Assembly (NCBI RefSeq): GCF_000364705.1
Contig: NZ_AQOH01000126.1
Coordinates: 1-41,134, forward strand
Origin: Pseudomonas fuscovaginae SE-1
GTDB taxonomy: Bacteria; Pseudomonadota; Gammaproteobacteria; Pseudomonadales; Pseudomonadaceae
DNA length: 41,134 nucleotides
Direction of reading: 5' to 3'
A program made the translations under genes and the position numbers. The notes below the pieces were generated by a model. That model saw only the letters and a program-made list of their open reading frames with translations, made no database searches and was not told where the DNA came from. This document shows, one piece after another, positions 25,281-33,277 of the stretch. How positions within the stretch are numbered: position 1 is the first letter of the stretch; the number at the start of each line of letters is the position of its first letter.

Positions 25281-26615
25281 ATGTTGCCACCCGAAACACA
25301 GCGGCTGATCGAGGAGCACGGGATCAAATATGTGCTGGCTCAGTTCGTCGATATCCACGGTTCGTCCAAGACCAAATCGGTGCCGGTTTCGGGTCTGGAG
25401 ATGGTTGCGCAAGAGGGTGCGGGGTTCGCCGGGTTTGCCATCTGTGGCATGGGCATGGAACCCCACGGCCCGGACTTCATGGCCCGGGGCGACCTGTCGT
25501 CGCTGACCCCGGTGCCGTGGCAGAAGGGCTACGGCCGGGTCGTGTGCATCGGCCACGTCGACGGCAAGCCCTGGCCCTACGATAGCCGCTACGTGCTGCA
25601 GCGCCAGGTCGAGCGCCTGAGCGATCGTGGCTGGACGCTCAACACCGGCCTCGAACCCGAGTTCAGCCTGTTTCGCCGTGACGTCAGCGGCGCGCTGCAA
25701 CTGGTCGACGCCAGCGATGCCCTGGACAAGCCCTGCTACGACTACAAGGGCCTGTCGCGCTCGCGCGAGTTTCTCGAACGTCTGACCGAAGCCCTGCAGC
25801 CGGTGGGCTTCGACATCTATCAGATCGACCACGAGGACGCCAACGGTCAGTTCGAGATCAACTACACCTACAGCGATGCCATGGAGTCGGCGGACCGCTT
25901 CACCTTCTTCCGCATGGCCGCCGGCGAGATCGCCAACGACATGGGCATGATCTGCTCGTTCATGCCCAAGCCCGATCCGAAACGCGCGGGCAACGGCATG
26001 CACTTCCACCTGTCGATCAGCAGCGCGACCAGCAAGAACCTGTTTCACGACCCCAGCGACCCGAGCGGCATGGGCCTGTCGAAGCTGGCCTATCACTTCG
26101 CCGCCGGGTTGCTGGCCCACGGCCCGGCGCTGTGCGCGTTCGCCGCGCCCACGGTCAACTCCTACAAGCGCCTGGTGGTCGGCAACTCGCTGTCCGGCGC
26201 CACCTGGGCCCCGGCGTTCATCGCCTTCGGCGCCAACAACCGCTCGGCCATGGTCCGCGTGCCCTATGGCCGCCTGGAGTTCCGCCTGCCGGATGCCGGT
26301 TGCAACCCCTATCTGGTCAGCGCCGCGATCATCGCCGCGGGCCTGGATGGCATCGACCGCAAGCTGGAAATCGACAACGTTTGCAACGAGAACCTCTACA
26401 AGCTGAGCCTGGAGGAGATCGCCGCCCGCGGCATCAGGACCCTGCCGCAGTCGCTCAAGGAGGCCTGCGATGCCCTGGAAACCGACCCGCTGTTCGCCGA
26501 AGTACTGGGCGGGGAGATCGTCGGCGAGTTCATCAAGCTCAAGCGCATGGAGTGGGTGGAGTACAGCCGCCATGTGAGCGATTGGGAAGTGCAGCGCTAC
26601 ACCGAGTTTTTCTGA
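25281..26615 (+). CDS. gmaS: GmaS, gamma-glutamylmethylamide synthetase (glutamine synthetase type III/GlnT-like)
   Basis: 444 residues. It joins methylamine to the gamma-carboxyl of glutamate with ATP, giving gamma-glutamylmethylamide, the first step of the N-methylglutamate pathway. The glutamine synthetase fold is clear: GLEPEFSLF (E125, E127), [12 protein letters not shown] (184-195), GNGMHFHLS (237-244), PTVNSYKRL (290-298), [10 protein letters not shown] (321-330) and LEFRLPD. The length is that of GMAS/GlnT and shorter than true GlnA. It is followed by mgsABC, the arrangement found in methylotrophs that use this pathway. On its own it would be annotated as type III glutamine synthetase; the neighbours decide. 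It has its own sigma-54 promoter and operators. Confidence 0.85.
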   Translation: MLPPETQRLIEEHGIKYVLAQFVDIHGSSKTKSVPVSGLEMVAQEGAGFAGFAICGMGMEPHGPDFMARGDLSSLTPVPWQKGYGRVVCIGHVDGKPWPYDSRYVLQRQVERLSDRGWTLNTGLEPEFSLFRRDVSGALQLVDASDALDKPCYDYKGLSRSREFLERLTEALQPVGFDIYQIDHEDANGQFEINYTYSDAMESADRFTFFRMAAGEIANDMGMICSFMPKPDPKRAGNGMHFHLSISSATSKNLFHDPSDPSGMGLSKLAYHFAAGLLAHGPALCAFAAPTVNSYKRLVVGNSLSGATWAPAFIAFGANNRSAMVRVPYGRLEFRLPDAGCNPYLVSAAIIAAGLDGIDRKLEIDNVCNENLYKLSLEEIAARGIRTLPQSLKEACDALETDPLFAEVLGGEIVGEFIKLKRMEWVEYSRHVSDWEVQRYTEFF

Positions 26616-26641
26616 TCCATCCGTCTTGACCAACCGTTTCC

Positions 26642-26667
26642 GACGCCCTGCCCAGGGGCCGGGCGTC
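26642..26667 (+). other. Hairpin between gmaS and mgsA
   Basis: GACGCCC (26642-26648) pairs with GGGCGTC (26661-26667) across a 12-nt loop and is followed by TTC. It may reduce read-through so that more GmaS than MgsA is made, or protect the 3' end of a gmaS message. The following AGGAG is the mgsA ribosome binding site. Confidence 0.45.
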
Positions 26668-26688
26668 TTCTGCCCAGGAGTTTGCGAT

Positions 26689-27594
26689 ATGTGTGGAATT
26701 GTAGGGCTTTACCTGAAGAATCCGGCGCTGGAGTCCCGGCTCGGCCAACTGTTCGAGCCGATGCTCGAAGCCATGACCGACCGGGGGCCGGACAGCGCCG
26801 GCTTTGCCATCTATGGCGATGAAGTGGGGGAGGGCTGGGTCAAGCTGACCTTGCAGGCGAGCACCGAAGGCTTCGACTTCAAGGCCCTGGTCGAGACGCT
26901 GCAAGCCCGGCTGGCGGCACCGCTGGACTGGTTCCAGAACGCCAGCGCCATCGTACTCAAGATCCGTGCCGAAGAGGCGCCGGTGCGTGCCGCACTGGCG
27001 GAGCTGGCACCGCAGGTGCGCATCATGAGCGCCGGCCAGAGCATCGAGATCCTCAAGGGCATGGGCCTGCCCAGGGAGATTGCCGAGCGTTTCGGCCTGG
27101 CGTCGATGAAGGGCAGCCACATCATCGGCCACACCCGCATGGCCACCGAAAGCGCGGTGACCCTGGAAGGCAGCCACCCGTTCTCCACCGGCGCCGACCT
27201 GTGCCTGGTGCATAACGGCTCGCTGTCCAATCACTCGCGCCTGCGCCAGAACCTGCGTCGTGAGGGCATCCACTTCGAGACCGAGAACGATACCGAGGTG
27301 GCGGCCGGCTACCTGGCCTGGCGCCTGCAACAGGGGGATTCGCTGAAGACTGCGCTGGACAAGTCCCTGGAAGACCTCGACGGCTTTTTCACCTTTGCCA
27401 TCGGCACCCGCAACGGCTTCGCGGTGATCCGCGACCCGATCGCCTGCAAGCCGGCAATCCTCGCCGAGACCGACGACTACGTCGCCATGGCCTCGGAATA
27501 CCAGGCGCTGTCGAGCCTGCCGGGCATCGACAAGGCCAAGGTCTGGGAGCCTGTCCCCGCCACCCTGTACATCTGGGAACGCCAGTCGGCTTAA
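26689..27594 (+). CDS. mgsA: MgsA, N-methylglutamate synthase amidotransferase-like subunit (class II glutamine amidotransferase)
   Basis: 301 residues. The frame opens earlier, but the ATG at 26689 gives MCGIVGLY, so that removal of Met exposes the N-terminal nucleophile Cys2 of class II glutamine amidotransferases; AGGAG lies 9 bp before it. Other active-site motifs are DRGPDSAGF, GHTRMATES, VHNGSLSNH and ENDTEV. This subunit should cleave gamma-glutamylmethylamide and channel methylamine to the synthase subunit, as GltB's N-terminal domain does with glutamine. It is also known as GlxB. It lies 73 bp after gmaS and 11 bp before mgsB. Confidence 0.84.
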   Translation: MCGIVGLYLKNPALESRLGQLFEPMLEAMTDRGPDSAGFAIYGDEVGEGWVKLTLQASTEGFDFKALVETLQARLAAPLDWFQNASAIVLKIRAEEAPVRAALAELAPQVRIMSAGQSIEILKGMGLPREIAERFGLASMKGSHIIGHTRMATESAVTLEGSHPFSTGADLCLVHNGSLSNHSRLRQNLRREGIHFETENDTEVAAGYLAWRLQQGDSLKTALDKSLEDLDGFFTFAIGTRNGFAVIRDPIACKPAILAETDDYVAMASEYQALSSLPGIDKAKVWEPVPATLYIWERQSA

Positions 27595-27605
27595 GGAGCA
27601 CACAC

Positions 27606-28289
27606 ATGAAAACCATCGATCTTTCCACCAGCACCGTGCGTGAGCTGAACCAGGCCCTGCACGATCAGGCCCGGCAACTTGGAGAACGCGAATGGCTCGT
27701 GACTCACCCCAACGGTGCGCACAACCTGGCGGTGGGCGTCAACGAAGCGGTGTCCGTGGATATCCAGGGGCACGCCGGCTACTACTGCGCGGGCATGAAC
27801 CAGAAGGCCTCGATCACCGTGCACGGCAACGTCGGGGTCGGCTGCGCCGAAAACATGATGTCCGGCTCTGTGCGGGTCAAGGGCAGTGCCTCGCAGGCCG
27901 CGGGCGCCACGGCCCACGGCGGGCTGCTGGTGATCGAGGGCGATGCCGGGGCCCGCTGCGGCATCTCGATGAAGGGCATCGACATCGTGGTCGGCGGCAG
28001 CATCGGCCACATGAGCTGCTTCATGGGCCAGGCCGGGCGCCTGGTGGTGTGCGGCGACGCGGGCGATGCGCTGGGCGACTCGCTGTACGAGACCAGGATC
28101 TTCGTCAAGGGCAAGGTCGAGTCTCTGGGCTCGGACTGCATCGAGAAGGAGATGCGTCCCGAGCACCTCGAGGAACTGCAGGCCCTGCTGAACCAGGCCG
28201 GCTTCAACGAAAAGGCCAGCGACTTCAAGCGCTACGGCTCGGCCCGCCAGCTCTACAACTTCAAAGTCGACAACGCCAGCGCGTACTGA
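27606..28289 (+). CDS. mgsB: MgsB, N-methylglutamate synthase GXGXG-domain subunit (GltB C-terminal-like)
   Basis: 227 residues, corresponding to the right-handed beta-helix (GXGXG) domain at the C-terminus of glutamate synthase, here a separate protein (GlxC type). The repeating glycine pattern is visible from residue 60 on: GYYCAGMNQKASITVHGNVGVG, SGSVRVKGSASQAAG and HGGLLVIEGDAGARCG, then IDIVVGGSIGHMSCF. It has no catalytic residues of its own and probably holds the synthase and amidotransferase parts together. It is tightly placed between mgsA (11 bp) and mgsC (15 bp), so the three are translated from one message. Confidence 0.84.
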   Translation: MKTIDLSTSTVRELNQALHDQARQLGEREWLVTHPNGAHNLAVGVNEAVSVDIQGHAGYYCAGMNQKASITVHGNVGVGCAENMMSGSVRVKGSASQAAGATAHGGLLVIEGDAGARCGISMKGIDIVVGGSIGHMSCFMGQAGRLVVCGDAGDALGDSLYETRIFVKGKVESLGSDCIEKEMRPEHLEELQALLNQAGFNEKASDFKRYGSARQLYNFKVDNASAY

Positions 28290-28304
28290 TCCAGGAGCCC
28301 GAAC

Positions 28305-29639
28305 ATGAGTGAATCCACCACCCCGAAAACCGCTCCGGTCCTGCGTGAGTCGGCCACCTTCGATCGCCTGACCATCCAGGAAATCCAGCGGGCCGCCGAA
28401 ACCGGCATCTATGACATCCGTGGTGGCGGCACCAAGCGCAAGCTGCCGCACTTCGATGACCTGCTGCTGCTCGGTGCCAGCGTTTCGCGCTACCCGCTGG
28501 AAGGCTATCGCGAGAAATGCGGTACCGACGTGATCCTCGGCAACCGCTTCGCCAGGAAGCCGATCCACCTGAAGATCCCGGTGACCATCGCCGGCATGAG
28601 CTTCGGCGCATTGTCGGCCAACGCCAAGGAAGCCCTGGGCCGTGGCGCGACCATCGCCGGTACCAGCACCACCACCGGCGACGGCGGCATGACGCCCGAA
28701 GAGCGCGGCCAGTCGCGGCACCTGGTCTATCAGTACCTGCCCTCGCGCTACGGCATGAACCCGGACGACCTGCGCAAGGCCGACGCCATCGAGATCGTCC
28801 TGGGGCAGGGCGCCAAGCCGGGCGGCGGCGGCATGCTGTTGGGCATGAAGGTCACCGAGCGGGTGGCCGGCATGCGCACCTTGCCGATCGGTGTCGACCA
28901 GCGTTCGGCCTGTCGCCACCCGGACTGGACCGGCCCGGACGACCTGGCGATCAAGATCGCCGAGATCCGCGAGATCACCGACTGGGAGAAACCGATCTAC
29001 GTGAAGATTGGCGCCAGCCGCCCCTATTACGACGTCAAGCTGGCGGTCAAGGCCGGTGCCGACGTGATCGTGCTCGACGGCATGCAGGGCGGCACCGCTG
29101 CGACCCAGGAAGTGTTCATCGAACACGTCGGTATCCCGATTCTGCCGGCGATTCCCCAGGCGGTGCAGGCGCTGCAGGAAATGGGCATGCACCGCAAGGT
29201 GCAACTGATCGTCTCCGGTGGCATCCGCAACGGTGCCGACGTGGCCAAGGCCATGGCCCTGGGCGCGGACGCGGTGGCCATCGGCACGGCGGCGCTGATC
29301 GCCCTGGGTGACAACCACCCGCGCCTGGACGAGGAATTGAAGAAGATCGGCTCGGCCGCCGGTTTCTACGACGACTGGCAGAACGGCCGTGATCCGGCGG
29401 GTATCACCACCCAGGACCCGGAGCTGTCGAAACGCCTGGACCCGGTGGAGGGGGGGCGCAGGTTGGCCAACTATTTGCGTGTGTTGGTGCTGGAGGCGCA
29501 GACCATGGCCCGTGCCTGCGGCAAGTCCCACCTGCATAACCTCGACCCCGAGGACCTGGTGGCCTTGACCGTCGAGTCCGCTGCCATGGCCCGGGTGCCG
29601 TTGGCCGGGACCTCGTGGATTCCCGGACAGCGGTACTAG
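28305..29639 (+). CDS. mgsC: MgsC, N-methylglutamate synthase FMN subunit (GltB-like synthase domain)
   Basis: 444 residues; the FMN-binding TIM barrel of the glutamate synthase family (GlxD type). Landmarks are IPVTIAGMSFGALSANAKEAL (91-111), the GQGAKPGGGGMLLG loop (167-180), VIVLDGMQGGTAAT (254-267) and SGGIRNGADVAKAMALGADAV (304-324). In GltB the next segment holds the 3Fe-4S cysteines and ends CPVGIATQ. Here the matching stretch is FYDDWQNGRDPAGITTQ (354-370) with Asp363 in place of Cys and no cysteine cluster. It should form N-methylglutamate from methylamine and 2-oxoglutarate on reduced FMN. AGGAG precedes the ATG. Confidence 0.84.
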   Translation: MSESTTPKTAPVLRESATFDRLTIQEIQRAAETGIYDIRGGGTKRKLPHFDDLLLLGASVSRYPLEGYREKCGTDVILGNRFARKPIHLKIPVTIAGMSFGALSANAKEALGRGATIAGTSTTTGDGGMTPEERGQSRHLVYQYLPSRYGMNPDDLRKADAIEIVLGQGAKPGGGGMLLGMKVTERVAGMRTLPIGVDQRSACRHPDWTGPDDLAIKIAEIREITDWEKPIYVKIGASRPYYDVKLAVKAGADVIVLDGMQGGTAATQEVFIEHVGIPILPAIPQAVQALQEMGMHRKVQLIVSGGIRNGADVAKAMALGADAVAIGTAALIALGDNHPRLDEELKKIGSAAGFYDDWQNGRDPAGITTQDPELSKRLDPVEGGRRLANYLRVLVLEAQTMARACGKSHLHNLDPEDLVALTVESAAMARVPLAGTSWIPGQRY

Positions 29640-29669
29640 GTACGGACAGGGGCTACCGGCTCTTTTGAT

Positions 29670-29776
29670 GATCGTTCCCACGCTCGGCGTGGAAACGCAG
29701 CCCGTGACGCTCTGCGTCGCAAGAGCGGACGCTGAGCGTCCTGGGAGGCATTCCCACGCCGAGCGTGGGAACGATC
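29670..29776. repeat. 107-bp element with 23-bp perfect terminal inverted repeats
   Basis: The left arm 29670-29692 (begins GATCGTTCCCACGC) and right arm 29754-29776 are perfect reverse complements over 23 bp. Inside, GACGCT/AGCGTC pairs add further stem. It carries no coding frame. It resembles the short palindromic intergenic repeats common in Pseudomonas genomes, between mgsC and amt. On RNA it would fold into a long stem that could protect or end the mgs message. Confidence 0.8.
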
Positions 29777-29780
29777 GAAT

Positions 29781-29877
29781 TGTGGGAGCCGGCTTGCTGG
29801 CGAACCGCCAAAGGCGGCCATGCCGCGAGAGCGGTATAGCCTGATCGACCCCTATCGCCAGCAAGCCGGCTCCCACA
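29781..29877. repeat. REP pair (inverted), REPIN-like
   Basis: TGTGGGAGCCGGCTTGCTGG opens the left arm (29781-29803). Its exact 23-bp reverse complement is at 29855-29877, with a 51-bp spacer. This is the well-known Pseudomonas REP sequence arranged as an inverted doublet, the form mobilised by RAYT transposases. No transposase lies in the window. It starts 4 bp after the neighbouring 107-bp element. Confidence 0.88.
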
Positions 29878-30014
29878 GGGCAGCGCCGAACGCAAAACCA
29901 TGGAGTCTTCCACCGCGTTGGTGTGACACCTGACACAGAGGCCTCCAGGGCCCGACACATCTTTACAGCACTTTCTGCCCGGCACTTTTCCATCTCATTG
30001 CAGGAGCTTCGAAA

Positions 30015-31340
30015 ATGGTGAATCGTCTACCCGGCAAATCCCTTCTCGCAGTGCTCGCGCTCGGCGCGTGCATTCCCCTGGCCCAGGCGGCCGACGCCCC
30101 GACCCTGAACAGCGGCAGCACCGCCTGGATGGTGACGGCGGCGGTCCTGGTGCTGTTCATGTGCCTGCCCGGGCTGGCGCTGTTCTACGGCGGGCTGGTG
30201 CGGGCCAAGAACATGCTGTCGCTGTTCACCCAATGCTTCGGCATCGCCGGCCTGGTCGGCGTGCTGTGGGTGATCTTCGGCTACAGCCTGGTCGTCGATA
30301 CCAGCAACATGGTCGAGGGGCAGGTCAGCTTCAACAGTTTCGTCGGCGGACTGAGTCGGATGTTCCTTGTCGGCATGACCCCGGACAGCCTGGTCGGCGA
30401 GATCCCGGAAGGGGTGTTCGTCACCTTCCAGATGACCTTCGCCATCATCACCCCGGCACTGATCGCCGGCGCCTTCGCTGAACGCATGAAGTTCTCGGCG
30501 GCGCTGCTGTTCATGGCCGTCTGGTTCACCCTGGTCTACGCGCCGGTGGCGCACATGGTCTGGGGCGGTGCGGGGGCGTTGATGCACAACTGGGGCGTGC
30601 TGGATTTCGCCGGCGGCACCGCCGTGCACATCAATGCCGGTGTGGCGGCACTGGCCGCCTGCCTGATGCTGGGCAAGCGCAAGGGCTATGCGAACGCGCC
30701 GATGCCGGCGCACAACCTCAGCCTGACCATGACCGGCGCGGCGATGCTCTGGGTCGGCTGGTTCGGCTTCAACATCGGTTCGGGCGGCGGCCTCAACGGT
30801 CTGTCCGGCATCGTCATGCTCAACACCCAGTTGGGGGCCTGCGCCGGCATTCTCGGCTGGATGTTCACCGAGTGGTTCAAGGTCGGTAAACCCAGTGCCC
30901 TGGGCCTGGCCAGCGGTGCCCTGGCCGGCCTGGTGGGAATCACCCCGGCCTGTGCCTATGTCGGGGTCGGCGGCGCGCTGGCGATCGGCCTGCTGTGCGG
31001 AGTGTTCTGTTACCTGAGCGTCACCGTGCTGAAGAAGCGCCTCGGTTATGACGACAGCCTGGACGTCTTCGGCCTGCACGGCATCGGCGGCATGATCGGC
31101 GCTGTGCTCACCGGGGTGTTCTGCGTGCCGTCGCTGGGTGGCCTGGTGGAAGGCGTGACCCTCGGCGGCCAGGTGGTCGCGCAGATCAAGGGGGTGCTGT
31201 TCACCACGGTGTACTGCTTCGTCGTCAGTTGGATCATCCTGAAAGTGGTCAAGCTGCTGGTCGGTCTGCGAGCCGACGAACATGTCGAGGAGATGGGGCT
31301 GGACCTGGCCGAGCACAACGAGCGGGCCTACAACCACTGA
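30015..31340 (+). CDS. amt: Amt-family ammonium / methylammonium transporter
   Basis: 441 residues with a signal-like N-terminus (MVNRLPGKSLLAVLALGACIPLAQA) and eleven membrane spans of the Amt/Mep/Rh family. Conserved segments include FYGGLVRAKNMLS, FAIITPALIAGAFAERMKFSA, DFAGGTAVHINAGVAAL (first pore His region) and DVFGLHGIGGMIGAVLTGVF (second pore His). No glnK gene adjoins it, unlike the housekeeping amtB. Position right after mgsABC suggests that it imports methylammonium, or recaptures ammonium, for this pathway. It is separated from mgsC by 375 bp filled mostly by two repeats, so it probably has its own promoter. I saw no sigma-54 element there. Confidence 0.92.
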   Translation: MVNRLPGKSLLAVLALGACIPLAQAADAPTLNSGSTAWMVTAAVLVLFMCLPGLALFYGGLVRAKNMLSLFTQCFGIAGLVGVLWVIFGYSLVVDTSNMVEGQVSFNSFVGGLSRMFLVGMTPDSLVGEIPEGVFVTFQMTFAIITPALIAGAFAERMKFSAALLFMAVWFTLVYAPVAHMVWGGAGALMHNWGVLDFAGGTAVHINAGVAALAACLMLGKRKGYANAPMPAHNLSLTMTGAAMLWVGWFGFNIGSGGGLNGLSGIVMLNTQLGACAGILGWMFTEWFKVGKPSALGLASGALAGLVGITPACAYVGVGGALAIGLLCGVFCYLSVTVLKKRLGYDDSLDVFGLHGIGGMIGAVLTGVFCVPSLGGLVEGVTLGGQVVAQIKGVLFTTVYCFVVSWIILKVVKLLVGLRADEHVEEMGLDLAEHNERAYNH

Positions 31341-31346
31341 GTGTGG

Positions 31347-31371
31347 GGGCGGCAGACGGTGTCTGCCGCCC
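31347..31371 (+). terminator. Hairpin terminator after amt
   Basis: GGGCGGCAGAC (31347-31357) pairs perfectly with GTCTGCCGCCC (31361-31371) around a GGT loop, 7 bp after the amt stop. The stem is very strong; no T-run follows. Confidence 0.65.
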
Positions 31372-31540
31372 GAAGCGGTTTACGCCTTGAAGGCGGCAGG
31401 GGTGGGGCGTTGGTCGCTTCCGGCTGAGCGTTCGGCCTGGCGGGCGTGATGTGTCGTGCTGCCGTGATCGGAGCGCTCGTTCGCTCCTGTGGGATAACGG
31501 CCTTGCCAATCGGGGAGTCGAGCGTCATCATGCGTCTTGG

Positions 31541-31561
31541 TATAGGGTAGGGGGGTATGCC
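31541..31561. promoter_or_regulatory. G-tract operator of the RcnR/DmeR-type repressor
   Basis: TATAGGGTAGGGGGGTATGC ends just before the regulator's ATG. A G6 run flanked by AT-rich TAT arms is the mark of RcnR/FrmR/DmeR operators. Its position over the start and ribosome binding region implies autorepression of the dmeRF-type operon, relieved by metal. Confidence 0.75.
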
Positions 31562-31837
31562 ATGGGGCACATGAAATCCAACCGGGACGATCTGCTCAAG
31601 CGGGTCAAACGCATCGCCGGCCAGGTCCAGGCCATCGAGCGTGCCCTGGAAGGTGATGCCGATTGCGCCAAGACCCTGCACCTGGTGGCCGCCACCCGCG
31701 GCGCCATCAATGGCTTGCTCGACGAGATCATCGAGGACCATGCCCGCGAGCATGTCGCGAAGGTGGGGCTCACTGACCAGGAGCGGGCACAGGGCGTGGA
31801 AGACCTGCTCGAAGCCATTCGCCGTTATGCGAAGTGA
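31562..31837 (+). CDS. dmeR: RcnR/DmeR-type metal-sensing repressor (CsoR/RcnR family)
   Basis: 91 residues, all-helical family length. I start it at ATG 31562 (MGHMKSNRDD) rather than the longer open frame at 31451 because this gives His3, the N-terminal metal ligand. The full RcnR ligand set is then present at the RcnR numbers: His3, Cys35, His60 and His64. This marks it as a nickel/cobalt sensor rather than a copper sensor (CsoR) or formaldehyde sensor (FrmR). It should bind the G-tract site at 31541 and repress itself and the efflux gene, releasing DNA on binding Ni(II) or Co(II). dmeF starts 7 bp after its stop. Confidence 0.85.
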   Translation: MGHMKSNRDDLLKRVKRIAGQVQAIERALEGDADCAKTLHLVAATRGAINGLLDEIIEDHAREHVAKVGLTDQERAQGVEDLLEAIRRYAK

Positions 31838-31844
31838 GGTCGTC

Positions 31845-32765
31845 ATGAGCCATCCGAACCACCTGCACAGCCACGACTTTCTGGGTGCCGGCCACGATGA
31901 CAACGCCCGGCGCACACTCTGCGTGGTGCTCCTCACCGTCGTGATGATGGTGGGCGAGATTGCCGCCGGCTACATCACCGGCTCCATGGCCCTGCTGGCC
32001 GACGGTTTTCACATGGCCACCCATGCCGGGGCATTGGGGATCGCGGCGGTGGCCTATGCGTTCGCACGCAAGCACTCCGGCAATGCCGCCTACAGTTTCG
32101 GCACCGGCAAGGTCGGCGACCTGGGTGGCTTCGCCTCGGCGCTGATCCTGGGGCTGATCTCGTTGGGCATCGGCATCGAATCGGTCATGCGGCTGCTCGA
32201 ACCGCGCCAGGTGCAGTTCGGCATGGCCACGCTGATCGCGGTCATCGGCCTGGCGGTTAACATCGTCAGCGCGCTGCTGCTGGCCGGTGTCGCCGGCCAT
32301 GGCCATGGGCAGGGTCACGATCATCCACCTCACGGGCACGCCCACGGTGAAGACAACAACCTGCGTTCGGCCTATGTGCACGTGCTGGCCGATGCGGTCA
32401 CCTCCGTCCTGGCGATCGTGGCGCTGCTGGCGGGCAAATACCTCGGCTGGGTCTGGCTCGATCCGCTCATGGGCATCGTCGGCGCCGCGGTCATCGCGCG
32501 CTGGGCCTGGACGCTGATGCAGGACACGGCCGCGGTGCTGCTGGACCGGACCGACGAGCACGTGGCCGAGCAGATCCGCGAACGGCTCGGCCAGTCCGGC
32601 AGGCTCAGGATCACCGACCTGCATGTCTGGCGGGTCGGGCCTGAAGCGCGAGCGGCGATCGTCAGTGTGCAGGGCTCCCCGGAACTGTCGGCCGAGGATG
32701 TGCGCGAGGCCTTGAAGCCGGTCCATGAGGTGACTCACCTCACGGTCGAATACCGGGCAGCCTGA
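31845..32765 (+). CDS. dmeF: DmeF-like cation diffusion facilitator (Co/Ni efflux)
   Basis: 306 residues from the ATG at 31845 (MSHPNHLHSHDF), with GAGG nearby. Six membrane spans, preceded by a His-rich N-terminus (HPNHLHSH) and with a long cytoplasmic His-rich loop (HGHGQGHDHPPHGHAHGEDN) between spans 4 and 5. The metal site in span 2 reads H56-M-A-T-H60 and in span 5 is H-V-L-A-D, an HxxxH/HxxxD pair unlike the HxxxD/HxxxD of zinc pumps such as ZitB. It probably exports cobalt and nickel by proton antiport. It shares an operon with the repressor upstream and with a DUF1289 gene 3 bp downstream. Confidence 0.85.
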   Translation: MSHPNHLHSHDFLGAGHDDNARRTLCVVLLTVVMMVGEIAAGYITGSMALLADGFHMATHAGALGIAAVAYAFARKHSGNAAYSFGTGKVGDLGGFASALILGLISLGIGIESVMRLLEPRQVQFGMATLIAVIGLAVNIVSALLLAGVAGHGHGQGHDHPPHGHAHGEDNNLRSAYVHVLADAVTSVLAIVALLAGKYLGWVWLDPLMGIVGAAVIARWAWTLMQDTAAVLLDRTDEHVAEQIRERLGQSGRLRITDLHVWRVGPEARAAIVSVQGSPELSAEDVREALKPVHEVTHLTVEYRAA

Positions 32766-32768
32766 TCC

Positions 32769-32957
32769 ATGGCAAAGGACATTGAAAATCCCTGCGTTTC
32801 GCTGTGTCAGTTGAACAGCGAAATGTGCGTGAGCTGCGGGCGCACCCGGGAAGAAATCCGCAAGTGGCGTGGCATGAAGCGCCCGGAGAAGATGGCCACG
32901 GTGCAGAAGGCCAGCGCCCGCATGAAAAGCATCGACAAGAAGAAAAACAAGGGCTAG
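32769..32957 (+). CDS. DUF1289 small cysteine-rich protein
   Basis: 62 residues. The DUF1289 pattern is NPCVSLCQLNSEMCVSCGRTREEI with Cys9, Cys13, Cys20 and Cys23, a likely metal or iron-sulfur site, then a Lys-rich helical tail (KKKNKG). The function is unknown. It starts 3 bp after the efflux pump gene, so it is co-transcribed with a cobalt/nickel resistance pair. Confidence 0.85.
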   Translation: MAKDIENPCVSLCQLNSEMCVSCGRTREEIRKWRGMKRPEKMATVQKASARMKSIDKKKNKG

Positions 32958-33277
32958 CCGCCGGTGGTCGTTGTTGCTCAGTTGGGTACCGGTTGTCGAT
33001 GACCCGCTGACGGTGGTCGCCGGCCTGATGGTGTGTGTCCTGTGCGTGACTCACTGTGCTGCAACAGCCAGGGGGCTATGGAATGATGCTACCTACGCGC
33101 ACGGGTCATGCCTGTACGGATTGATCTGAAGGGCATGCCGGTCCGCCACCGGAGCGGCGGCGTCATGCCGGTCGCTACAGTGGTGGTGGAGAGATGACAC
33201 CCGCTATCGGACGGGGCCGACGCGGGAAGGAGGACCAGGGGGCCAGCGCCCGTGGGGCAGGGGAGCACCCGCGCCCC
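32958..33277. other. Intergenic gap between convergent genes
   Basis: This 320-bp region lies between the DUF1289 gene and the convergent lipoprotein gene. Open frames across it give Arg/Pro-rich translations with no family likeness. There are several short GC-rich inverted segments but no clear terminator with a T-run. I see no gene or known repeat here. Confidence 0.4.

Noticed and set aside
29670..29877. A CRISPR array
   Set aside because: The repeats are two separate inverted pairs, not direct repeats with regular spacers, and no cas genes are present.
31451..31561. An N-terminal extension of the RcnR/DmeR-type repressor
   Set aside because: It would translate the operator and displace the His3 ligand; the ATG at 31562 gives family length and exact ligand numbering.
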